Positions 1 through 7,810 of a stretch of 11,729 bases of DNA are shown here, piece after piece; the stretch's first letter is position 1; every line of letters begins with the position of its first letter. Below the pieces are notes generated by a model. That model was not told where the DNA came from. It saw only the letters and a list, made by a program, of their open reading frames with translations, and made no database searches. Position numbers and translations under genes: made by a program. Location: assembly GCA_030149995.1 (NCBI GenBank), contig JASLGV010000367.1, positions 1-11,729 on the forward strand, in the 5' to 3' direction. This stretch comes from Pedobacter sp. GTDB taxonomy: Bacteria > Bacteroidota > Bacteroidia > Sphingobacteriales > Sphingobacteriaceae.

Positions 1-1
1 C

Positions 2-1693
2 TCGCGTACTTCTACCACACCGGGCCCTATTGGTCTTACCGACGAGATTTATCCGAACGATTTTGGTTATGGAACTGTAAAGGAGTACCGCGCCAAAAAT
101 ACGGTGCTCAACTCTACGCTGATGATTAATTTAAAGAACGACATCGGGGCGCACATCAAATCTTCTCTTAAATTAGGTAATGATATTTATTCAACCACCC
201 GTAAATCGGTTAATACCGTGGGCGATACGCTGGTGGTGCCCGATTATTATAATTTAAACAACACCAAAAGGGTTGTAGCCACCAACTACATCAGCGAATA
301 CCGCATTATTGGCCTTTTTGCCGATTGGTCTCTGAGTTACGATGATTACCTGTATCTTACCTTTACAGGCCGTAACGACTGGACATCGACACTGCCCATT
401 GATAACCGCTCATTTTTCTACCCTTCGGTTAGTGCGAGCTGGGTTTTTTCGCAAAACCTGAAACTGCCTGCCTGGGTAAACAGCGGCCGGGTACGTTTCT
501 CGGTCGCTAAAATTGGTAAGGATGCTTTCCGTTATGCCACTTCATCTGGTTACAACATTGGTACACCGTTAAGCAACAAGGTACTTCCTTTTACGCTGGA
601 TCCGCAAACGGGCGATCCGAATCTGCGGCCGGAATACACAACCTCTTACGAAGGGGGAGCAGAGTTCAGACTCTTTAAGAACAGGCTGAGCTTCGATTTT
701 ACCTATTACAACAACACCAGTAAGGATTTGATTATTCCGGTAAGTGTTCCGGTGGGAACTGGTTTTAATAAAATTTACCTCAATTCGGGTAGCATCCGCA
801 ACCAGGGGCTCGAAATCAGCCTTTCGGGTACACCAGTGCAAACCAGCGATTTCAGCTGGACAATTAATGCCAATTTTACCCACAATAAAAATACGGTGCT
901 TTCCATTTATCCGGGCTTAACAGAAATTGTAATGGGCAGCCAGTATGGATATCTGAGTTCTACGGTTACGCAAAAATACATACCTGGTTATCCGGTAGGT
1001 GCATTGTTTGGCCGAACATATAAACGTTATGGAGATAATGGCGATGTATTGCGCACCGATTTACCCATGGTAATCGGGGCCGATGGTTTTCCGGTACTGA
1101 ACAATGCCAATACCCAGCAGTATATAGCCAATTCGCAACCCAAATGGATCGGCAGTTTGGGCAGTACCCTGAAATACAAAAGCTGGGCATTTTCTTTCTT
1201 GTTTGATACCCAGCAAGGGGTATACAGATACAACCAGCTGGCCAATTTTATGGCGGCTTTTGCATTGCAGAAAAGTTCAGAAAACCGCAACGACATGGTG
1301 GTGTTTCCGGGCGTACTGGCCGATGGAACGCCCAATACCAAAGCCGTATGGCTGGGACAGGGTGTAGGGCCGGATGGGGTTAATTATGGCAACGGCTATT
1401 ACCGCAATGTGTACCGCGGAGCATCCGAAACCTTTATCGAAAATGCTTCCTGGGTTCGCTTACGCACAGCATCACTTGCTTATACCCTGCCACAAAAATT
1501 TGTGCAGAAAAGTGGTTTTATCAACAGTGCAACCGTATCATTCAGCGGAAACAACCTTTGGCTCAGTACCAAGTTTACCGGTTTCGATCCCGAGTCGAGC
1601 TCTACCAGTTCGGGTAATGTAAACGATGGTTTTGCCGGCTTTACGTATCCGGCTACCCGCAGCTACATTTTTTCTTTAAATGTTAATTTTTAA
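2..1693 (+). CDS. SusC/RagA-family TonB-dependent outer-membrane transporter, C-terminal part (5' truncated by window edge)
   Basis: The reading frame is open from base 2 to the TAA at 1691-1693 (563 residues), so the gene begins outside the window; a GTG at 104 is internal, not a start. SusC proteins are usually about 1000 residues, so roughly the last half is present. The signal peptide, carboxypeptidase-like domain, TonB box and plug are not visible. What remains is beta-barrel: alternating aromatic/polar strands, the SusC-type DPNLRPE block at fragment residues 205-211, the late ENASWVRLRTASLAYTLP segment, a GFDPE motif, and a C-terminal strand ending in Phe, as expected for barrel insertion by BAM. 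In the family, this barrel imports bulky oligomers across the outer membrane using TonB energy, with SusD as its lid. It lies 11 bases upstream of a SusD-type gene, the canonical pair. Substrate cannot be read from the barrel; downstream peptidases suggest peptides. Confidence 0.95.
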   Translation, partial: SRTSTTPGPIGLTDEIYPNDFGYGTVKEYRAKNTVLNSTLMINLKNDIGAHIKSSLKLGNDIYSTTRKSVNTVGDTLVVPDYYNLNNTKRVVATNYISEYRIIGLFADWSLSYDDYLYLTFTGRNDWTSTLPIDNRSFFYPSVSASWVFSQNLKLPAWVNSGRVRFSVAKIGKDAFRYATSSGYNIGTPLSNKVLPFTLDPQTGDPNLRPEYTTSYEGGAEFRLFKNRLSFDFTYYNNTSKDLIIPVSVPVGTGFNKIYLNSGSIRNQGLEISLSGTPVQTSDFSWTINANFTHNKNTVLSIYPGLTEIVMGSQYGYLSSTVTQKYIPGYPVGALFGRTYKRYGDNGDVLRTDLPMVIGADGFPVLNNANTQQYIANSQPKWIGSLGSTLKYKSWAFSFLFDTQQGVYRYNQLANFMAAFALQKSSENRNDMVVFPGVLADGTPNTKAVWLGQGVGPDGVNYGNGYYRNVYRGASETFIENASWVRLRTASLAYTLPQKFVQKSGFINSATVSFSGNNLWLSTKFTGFDPESSSTSSGNVNDGFAGFTYPATRSYIFSLNVNF

Positions 1694-1704
1694 TTCTTAA
1701 GAAA

Positions 1705-3117
1705 ATGAAAAAGATCCTCTGCATATTTTCTATCGGTTTATGGCTCATTTGCAGTACCGGTTGTAAAAAATTTCTCGATAAACTGGATAACCCAAACCTG
1801 GTAAACAAACCACCCATTAACGGACTGCTGGCAACAGCTACCTCGCAAACCGGGCTGGATGTATTCAGAATGGGTAATATTACCTCGTATTTTACCCAAT
1901 ACCTGGCCAGCCCAACCAAAGCCAGTGATGGCGACATTTACAATCCGGTTGATTATTCCGGTACCTGGCAAAATTTTTACCTCTCGGCCATGATGAACAT
2001 CAAAAAGATGAACGACCTGGCAACTGAACAAAATGCCTATTACCACCTCGGTATTGGAAAAGTAATGATGGCCCTGAACCTAAACATGCTGATCAATGCC
2101 TTTGGCGATGTGCCTTACGGCGATGCCTTTCAGGGACAGGAAATCTTAACCCCTAAATACGACCCACAGGCAAGCCTGCATACCATTTGCCTGCAATTAC
2201 TGGATGAGGGAATAACCAACCTGCAAAAAACAAATGTGGCCGTTATTGTTGATCCGTCGAGTGATGTAATTCACAATGGGAACATCGCCGCCTGGATTCG
2301 TACGGCTTATGGCTTAAAGGCCCGTTTTCTAAACCAGCTTTCTAAAACCGGCAATTATAACAGTACTGAAATTTTAAATGCCCTGTCTAAAGGATATGTT
2401 GATAATTCGCAGGATGCTGCGCTGACTGCTTTTGATGGGCTAAGCCCCTGGAATGGTGTGGCCTTTGATAACAGTGTGCTTGATCTGGATGGATGGCTGA
2501 GCTCACAGTTTGTAGATGCCCTTAGCGGGAAAACATTTGGTGTGGTCGATCCGCGTCTGGCTAAAATTGCCTCGCTTACCAAATTTGGCGATTACCGGGG
2601 TACCCCTAATGGGGCCGGCCGTATCGGTACAGGTACCACCAAAGAAGAATCCTACCTCGATCTGAATGGATTTTATTCAAGAAAAGGTGCACCGCTTTAT
2701 ATCCTCACCTTTGCCGAGCAGAAATTTATTGAAGCAGAAGCGGCTTTCAGGTCGGGCAACATACCACGGGCGTACAGTGCTTATATAGCGGGCATTAAAG
2801 CACATATTGAAAAGCTGGGTGTAAGTGTGGCAGATGAGAATGCCTACATCACCAACCCGGTGGTGGCCGTAGGGGAAGCGGGCTTAACACTCGACCTTAT
2901 TTTTAAAGAAAAGTATGTGGCCATGTTTCTCAATCCCGAAGCCTGGGTCGATGCACGCAGGTTTGATTACAAGTATAAGAATTTTGCCCTGCCTCAAAGT
3001 GCAGCTATGAATACGTTTATCAGAAGGGTCGCTTATCCAACCATCGAAACCAGTCGTAACAAGGCAAATGTGCCTACTGTGGGTAGTTTATCTGATCGTT
3101 TATTCTGGGATAAATAG
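1705..3117 (+). CDS. SusD/RagB-family nutrient-binding outer-membrane lipoprotein (SusD-like_2 type)
   Basis: A 470-residue lipoprotein. The N-terminus has Lys2-Lys3, a hydrophobic core and a lipobox S-T-G-C with the lipidated Cys at residue 20, so the mature protein should be anchored to the outer membrane and, as for SusD proteins, face outward. The body is helix-rich, as in the SusD fold. Family-type segments are FAEQKFIEAEAAF starting at residue 336 (TPR-like helices), EAWVDARR with Trp414, and a late RRVAYP stretch followed by Asn-rich sequence. These and the length fit the SusD-like_2 (PF12771-type) branch better than classical SusD. In the pair, SusD captures the ligand and closes over the SusC barrel. 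The stop TAG is followed at once by an in-frame TAA, and the next gene starts 7 bases later. Relatives of this branch often sit beside peptidases, as here; RagB of Porphyromonas binds oligopeptides. The actual ligand is unknown. Confidence 0.93.
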   Translation: MKKILCIFSIGLWLICSTGCKKFLDKLDNPNLVNKPPINGLLATATSQTGLDVFRMGNITSYFTQYLASPTKASDGDIYNPVDYSGTWQNFYLSAMMNIKKMNDLATEQNAYYHLGIGKVMMALNLNMLINAFGDVPYGDAFQGQEILTPKYDPQASLHTICLQLLDEGITNLQKTNVAVIVDPSSDVIHNGNIAAWIRTAYGLKARFLNQLSKTGNYNSTEILNALSKGYVDNSQDAALTAFDGLSPWNGVAFDNSVLDLDGWLSSQFVDALSGKTFGVVDPRLAKIASLTKFGDYRGTPNGAGRIGTGTTKEESYLDLNGFYSRKGAPLYILTFAEQKFIEAEAAFRSGNIPRAYSAYIAGIKAHIEKLGVSVADENAYITNPVVAVGEAGLTLDLIFKEKYVAMFLNPEAWVDARRFDYKYKNFALPQSAAMNTFIRRVAYPTIETSRNKANVPTVGSLSDRLFWDK

Positions 3118-3124
3118 TAAAAAT

Positions 3125-5218
3125 ATGGCTAAAAATATCTGGCTGCTGCTGCTGGGCACTTGTATGCTCAGCCAGCTTGCAGCACAAACGGTAACAATGG
3201 ATAACGTGGGTGCTTATCCATTTGTTACAGAATTGAATGCAGCTGCTACAGGCCAAAAAATTGCTTTTACTGTTAATGAAAAAGGACATCGGAATATTTA
3301 TGTAGCCGAAGGGCCGGCTTTTTCTTACCGGAAACTGACGGCTTATGCACAAGATGATGGACAGGAAATTACCAGTGTAAGCATTTCAGACAATGGCCGG
3401 TGGGTTGTATATGTGCGGGGTGGCGACCACGGTGCTTACGATGAGCGTACGCCCCGAAATCCGGCATCCATGCCTCAGCCCCCCAAGGTGCAGGTATATG
3501 CCGTTCCTTTTGAGGGAGGCACACCTGTTTTGCTGTCTGAAGGCGATTACCCCGTTATTTCACCGCAAAGCAATCAGGTGGCCTATATCCATAAAGACGA
3601 GGTATGGATATCGCCTTTAAATGGAAAAACGGCTGCCAGAAAAATGTTTTATGTACGTGGAAAAGTAAGCGGAATAAAATGGTCGCCGGATGGGAACCGG
3701 CTTTTATTTGTGGCTGCACGGGAAGATCATGCCCTGGTGGGCGTTTTTAAAGATAGTCTTAATGCCATAACCTGGATGGCCCCGGCCTTTAGCCGCGACC
3801 GTTCGCCACAGTGGAGCCCGGACGGGCAAAAAATTGCTTTTATAAGAACGGCTGCCAGCGGTGGTTTTCCCGATTCGCTTACTGCATTTGTTCGGCAACC
3901 GTGGTCTGTATGGACAGCAGATGCGCGTACCGGAAAGGGTGCAGAGATCTGGAAAGCGCCCGAAACCAGGCGGGGTTCTTTACCTGCAACCAATGGTGGC
4001 ACCAATTTGCACTGGACAGCGCATAACCGCATTACCTACGTTTCTTACGAGGATGGCTGGCCACATTTATACAGCCTGCCAGAAACAGGTGGTACACCGG
4101 TATGTTTAACGCCCGGTAATTTTGTGGTCGAGCATGTTAAACTAAGTCCCGATAAGCAATGGCTTCTTTTTAGCACCAATGCGGGTAAAGACTCGTCTGA
4201 TTATGATCGCCGGCATCTGGCACGCGTGCCGGTAAACCGTGCAGAACCAGAGTGGTTAACCCATGGAAGCGGATTGGAAAGTAACCCGGTTATGTTGGGA
4301 AATGGCGAAGAACTGGCGGCATTGTTTGCCACTGCTCATCAGCCCAATTTGCCGGGCATTTTATCGTTAAAAACGCGCAAGGTTACCTGGATGGCAAGCG
4401 GTTTATTGCCCAAAGATTTTCCGGCCAGTGCACTTGTTGTACCCCGTTCGGTTCGTTTCAAGGCGGAAGATGGAGGGATGGTTTATGGCCAGCTTTTTGA
4501 GCCGGCAACTACATCGGCCAAAAAACCAGCTGTATTATTTGTTCATGGTGGCCCGCAACGGCAAATGCTGCTGGGTTGGCATTATGGCGATTATTATTCC
4601 AATACGTATGCACTTAACCAGTATCTGGCCAGCCAGGGTTTTGTGGTGCTGGCGGTAAACTACCGGCTGGGCATTGGTTACGGATTTGATTTTCAACATC
4701 CCGAAGCTTCCTGGTCATCGGGCGCTTCCGAGTATCTGGATATCCGTGCAGCAGGGAAGTGGCTGGCAGCTTTGCCCGGAGTAGATCCGGCACGCATTGG
4801 TATTTATGGTGGTTCTTATGGAGGCTTTTTAACTGCAATGGCGCTGGCAAAAGATTCTGAAATTTTTGCCGCCGGCGTGGATATACACGGAGAGCATAAC
4901 CTGAATGTTTTTCTGCCCAAAGAGCAGGCAGAGCCGGCACCGGATCTCGAACTTTCCAAAAAACTTACCTGGAAATCATCGCCGGTGGCCTGGCTCGATA
5001 CCTGGACTTCGCCCGTACTCATTATTCATGGCGATGATGATGGAAATGTGCCCTTTCAGCAAAGCATAGACCTCATTAACCGGTTAAAGAAAAAGAACAT
5101 TCCTTTCGAAAGCCTGTTTATTCCGGACGATACACACCATTGGATGAAATACGAAAATATGATCCGTGTAGATAAAGCCACGGCCGAATTTCTAAACCGT
5201 AAACTGAATGCAAAATGA
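3125..5218 (+). CDS. Exported S9-family peptidase (prolyl oligopeptidase / DPP-type)
   Basis: A 697-residue serine peptidase. I place the start at the ATG at 3125 because it gives a clean signal peptide (Lys3, core LLLL, cleavage after Ala20 in LAA|Q); the frame is open further up, but that part overlaps the lipoprotein gene. Residues about 30-420 look like a beta-propeller, with PD40/WD40-like motifs WSPDG at 186-190 and 230-234 and SPD at 341-343. The C-terminal alpha/beta-hydrolase domain (about 440-697) has the oxyanion region HGGP at 474-477, the nucleophile elbow GGSYGG with Ser564, HGDDDGNVP with likely Asp639, and PDDTHH with likely His671. The triad is therefore complete. Family members cut short peptides, often after Pro or as di-/acyl-aminopeptidases; the propeller excludes large folded proteins. 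Export to the periplasm or surface fits a role in trimming peptides for or from the SusCD importer. Exact specificity is not readable. Confidence 0.94.
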   Translation: MAKNIWLLLLGTCMLSQLAAQTVTMDNVGAYPFVTELNAAATGQKIAFTVNEKGHRNIYVAEGPAFSYRKLTAYAQDDGQEITSVSISDNGRWVVYVRGGDHGAYDERTPRNPASMPQPPKVQVYAVPFEGGTPVLLSEGDYPVISPQSNQVAYIHKDEVWISPLNGKTAARKMFYVRGKVSGIKWSPDGNRLLFVAAREDHALVGVFKDSLNAITWMAPAFSRDRSPQWSPDGQKIAFIRTAASGGFPDSLTAFVRQPWSVWTADARTGKGAEIWKAPETRRGSLPATNGGTNLHWTAHNRITYVSYEDGWPHLYSLPETGGTPVCLTPGNFVVEHVKLSPDKQWLLFSTNAGKDSSDYDRRHLARVPVNRAEPEWLTHGSGLESNPVMLGNGEELAALFATAHQPNLPGILSLKTRKVTWMASGLLPKDFPASALVVPRSVRFKAEDGGMVYGQLFEPATTSAKKPAVLFVHGGPQRQMLLGWHYGDYYSNTYALNQYLASQGFVVLAVNYRLGIGYGFDFQHPEASWSSGASEYLDIRAAGKWLAALPGVDPARIGIYGGSYGGFLTAMALAKDSEIFAAGVDIHGEHNLNVFLPKEQAEPAPDLELSKKLTWKSSPVAWLDTWTSPVLIIHGDDDGNVPFQQSIDLINRLKKKNIPFESLFIPDDTHHWMKYENMIRVDKATAEFLNRKLNAK

Positions 5219-6213
5219 GGTTATCCGCATATATAGTCCTGTTGTGTTGCCTGTTTTTTTGTAGACTAAACACCCGCGCCATGCCAGCCGATTCTTTAAC
5301 GTTGCAAGGCAAACTGATTTGTATTGACCCCGGGCACGGGGGCACGGCCGAAACTGATGTATACCGCAAGGGACCACAGGGCGAACGCGAAGAATGGATT
5401 AACCTGCGTGTGGCCCTGCTGCTTAAGGATAAGCTGGAACAAAAGGGCGCGCGGGTTATCTTAACCCGTAATACCGATGTATTTATAAAACTGGAAGAAC
5501 GCAGTCTGGAGGCCATCAGGCAAAAGGCCGGTTTGTTTTTGTCCATACACCACAATGCTACGGCCGATAGTAGTGTTAATTTCCCGATAATTTATTTTCA
5601 CGGGGCGGTTTCGGAAAACAAAGCAGGTGTACAGCTGGGTACCTTGCTGGGGCTGGCTTTTCAGCAACAGCTTTACCGGAAACCAGTGCCGGTATGCCTG
5701 GCATCCGATTATGTTATTTTTCCTGCACGGGGGGCGGCGGTATTGCGCAATACCTATGGCATTCCGGCTGTACTGGCAGAAGCTTCTTTCTTTACCAACC
5801 CGTCTGAAGAGCAGAGACTTATGCAGTCTGCCCACAATGAGGCCGAGGCCAGGGCTTACCTGCAGGCTGTTGAGGCATTTTTCAGGCAGGGTGCAGCCCC
5901 CATACTACCCGAATCTATTTCGTTAAAAATTCCTCCTTTCCAGGTGCTGGAAGAAGCCGGCCGTACCGATGCGCTTGCCCTGAACTGGGCAGCTGATTTC
6001 CAGAAAGCCATGGAACTGGTACAGAAACCCCGGCTGCAAACGGATCAGGAAGCTTTTGAGTGTTTTAGCCGTTCGGCAAGTTCTTTTCCCGATTCTTACC
6101 TGGCGCAGCAATGCCATGAGCAGCGTGCAGAGATCCTGGGCCGGCAAAACAAAACCGCAGCGGCAGAAACCGAACGGTTGCGGGCAAAAGAATTTTACCT
6201 CCTCATCCCTTAA
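5215..6213 (+). CDS. Exported N-acetylmuramoyl-L-alanine amidase (Amidase_3 family)
   Basis: A 332-residue zinc amidase. Its ATG overlaps the peptidase stop (ATGA at 5215-5218), implying translational coupling. A hydrophobic N-terminus (about residues 5-18) acts as a signal peptide, probably cut near Ala22-Ala25. Catalytic residues of Amidase_3 are present: His41 in DPGHGG, Glu59 in EEWINL, His112 in SIHHNA, and the catalytic Glu189 in VLAEASFFTN. The family cleaves the bond between N-acetylmuramic acid and L-Ala, releasing stem peptides from peptidoglycan. The domain ends near residue 226. The last 100 residues or so are charged and helical, with no recognised cell-wall binding domain (no SPOR, AMIN or LysM seen), and may be a short TPR-like tail. 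Being inside a SusCD operon, rather than with division genes, suggests nutrient processing or cell-wall recycling rather than daughter-cell separation; that role is inferred. Confidence 0.92.
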   Translation: MRLSAYIVLLCCLFFCRLNTRAMPADSLTLQGKLICIDPGHGGTAETDVYRKGPQGEREEWINLRVALLLKDKLEQKGARVILTRNTDVFIKLEERSLEAIRQKAGLFLSIHHNATADSSVNFPIIYFHGAVSENKAGVQLGTLLGLAFQQQLYRKPVPVCLASDYVIFPARGAAVLRNTYGIPAVLAEASFFTNPSEEQRLMQSAHNEAEARAYLQAVEAFFRQGAAPILPESISLKIPPFQVLEEAGRTDALALNWAADFQKAMELVQKPRLQTDQEAFECFSRSASSFPDSYLAQQCHEQRAEILGRQNKTAAAETERLRAKEFYLLIP

Positions 6214-6222
6214 TTACAATTT

Positions 6223-7809
6223 ATGAAAAATTACAGTGCAAAAATAATCCTTTTCCCGGTTCTGTTTCTGGTATCTGCTGCAATGGCACAAACACGTGCC
6301 TTGCCACCGCAGCTGGATACTTATATTGAAAAAGTGCTTAAAACATTTGAGGTGCCGGGCCTTAGCATAGCCATTGTTAAAGATGGAAAAGTTTTGCTCA
6401 CAAAGGGATACGGGGTTAAGAAGCTGGGTGAAAAAGATCCTGTTGATGCGCATACGCTTTTTTCCATTGCCTCCAACTCAAAGGCTTTTACGGCAACAGC
6501 GCTGGGAATGCTCGTTGAAGAAGGGAAATTAAAATGGGACGACCCCGTTGTGAAACATCTGCCCTGGTTCCGAATGTCTGATTCGTATGTAAGCAGCCAC
6601 CTGACCGTAAGGGATCTGTTGGTTCATCAAAGTGGTTTGCAAGCCTATTCGGGTGATCTGATGTTGTTTCCGCCTTCAACATTCAGCCGGCGCGAGATCC
6701 TGGAAAAATTGCCTCAGTTTCCGTTGGTATACGATTTCAGAACCACCTATGCTTACGACAATATCCTGTATCTGGCAGCAGGCGAAATTGTAAAGGTACT
6801 GAGTGGCATGGAATGGGAAGACTTTGTGAAGAAGCGCATTTTTGAACCCGTGGGCATGCCCGGCAGTTTATCGAGATTTTCTGACTTTAAAAACCAAAGC
6901 AATATTTCGGCTGCGCACGACCGTACGGGTAATCAGGTTGGCCTGGTAGCTGATTACCTGGATCTGAATATTGGTGATGCCAGTAACCCTGCGGGTGGCA
7001 TTTTATCCAATGCAAACGATCTGGCCAACTGGATGATTACACAGCTTGATTCGGGCCGTACGCCCTCCGGTTCAGTTATCTTTAAGCCGGCAACCAACCG
7101 CGAACTCTGGAAAATAATACGTCCCATGCCCATTAGCAAGGTGCCTGCGGGCTTTGAACCTGCACAAATGGATTTTTACGGGTATGCACTTGGTTTCAGG
7201 CTTTTTAATTACCAGAAATATAAGGTGGTATGCCATGGCGGTAAGCTGAATGGTTTCGTATCTCAGCTGGTTATGGTACCCGACCTTAAGCTGGGCATCA
7301 GTGTGCTAACCAATCAGGAGTCTGCTGCTGCCTATTGGGCCATTATTTACCAGGTACTGGATTATTATGAACAAAACAAGCCACACAACTGGATCGATGC
7401 CTATAAGGCCGAACAAGACCGCAACCGGAAGAAAGAGCAGGAAACGTTAACGAAAAACACCATCAGGCCAGACAGTTCCGGTCTGTTTAAACTGCCGGTA
7501 AATAAACTGGTTGGACTGTACCGGGATGAGGTTTACGGCGAAGTGGAGCTAACACCTTCGGCAAATGGCAGCATGCAGCTATCTTTTAAACAGCTTCCGC
7601 ATTTAAAAGCGCAGTTACAGTATTTTCAATACAATACCTTTATTGCAACTTTTAGCAACAAAAGTTTAAAGGCCGATGCGTATGTTAATTTTGCTCTTCA
7701 GCCCGATGGCACTGTAAGCCAGGTAAAAATGAATATTATAGATCCGGATTCGGATCTTACCTTTTACGATGTAACGTTAAAACCAGTGGTACAGAAAACA
7801 ACAAAATAA
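6223..7809 (+). CDS. Exported class C beta-lactamase-type serine hydrolase with C-terminal DUF3471-like domain
   Basis: A 528-residue enzyme of the Beta-lactamase (PF00144) superfamily, which includes AmpC, D-aminopeptidases, DD-carboxypeptidases and esterases. The signal peptide is clear (Lys2, core residues 8-19, cleavage after Ala22 in AMA|Q). The three active-site motifs are S-N-S-K with nucleophile Ser84 and Lys87, Y-D-N with Tyr178 and Asn180, and H-G-G at 338-340 replacing the K-T-G of true AmpC; HxG is common in the esterase/peptidase members. Residues about 420-525 form a separate beta-rich C-terminal domain resembling DUF3471, which often follows this domain in Bacteroidota. It starts 9 bases after the amidase and ends 1 base before the next serine enzyme. 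In this context, cutting of D-amino-acid-containing or short peptides is plausible, but an esterase activity cannot be excluded. Calling it an antibiotic-resistance enzyme would be unjustified. Confidence 0.93.
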   Translation: MKNYSAKIILFPVLFLVSAAMAQTRALPPQLDTYIEKVLKTFEVPGLSIAIVKDGKVLLTKGYGVKKLGEKDPVDAHTLFSIASNSKAFTATALGMLVEEGKLKWDDPVVKHLPWFRMSDSYVSSHLTVRDLLVHQSGLQAYSGDLMLFPPSTFSRREILEKLPQFPLVYDFRTTYAYDNILYLAAGEIVKVLSGMEWEDFVKKRIFEPVGMPGSLSRFSDFKNQSNISAAHDRTGNQVGLVADYLDLNIGDASNPAGGILSNANDLANWMITQLDSGRTPSGSVIFKPATNRELWKIIRPMPISKVPAGFEPAQMDFYGYALGFRLFNYQKYKVVCHGGKLNGFVSQLVMVPDLKLGISVLTNQESAAAYWAIIYQVLDYYEQNKPHNWIDAYKAEQDRNRKKEQETLTKNTIRPDSSGLFKLPVNKLVGLYRDEVYGEVELTPSANGSMQLSFKQLPHLKAQLQYFQYNTFIATFSNKSLKADAYVNFALQPDGTVSQVKMNIIDPDSDLTFYDVTLKPVVQKTTK

Positions 7810-7810
7810 A

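Noticed and set aside
104..106. GTG as the start of the SusC gene
   Set aside because: The frame is open to the window edge and the encoded protein begins in mid-barrel, so the gene is simply cut by the window.
1694..1703. Palindrome TTCTTAAGAA between the SusC and SusD genes
   Set aside because: Ten bases of AT-rich sequence in an 11-base gap; more likely chance and ribosome-site composition than an operator.
3068..3124. Upstream extension of the S9 peptidase to an ATG at 3068
   Set aside because: It would overlap the lipoprotein gene by 50 bases and put 19 residues in front of a good signal peptide; the ATG at 3125 fits better.
5118..5555. Minus-strand ORF of 145 codons opposite the peptidase/amidase junction
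   Set aside because: It is antisense to two well-supported genes, its composition is Ser/Arg-rich as expected of a shadow frame, and no family is recognisable.
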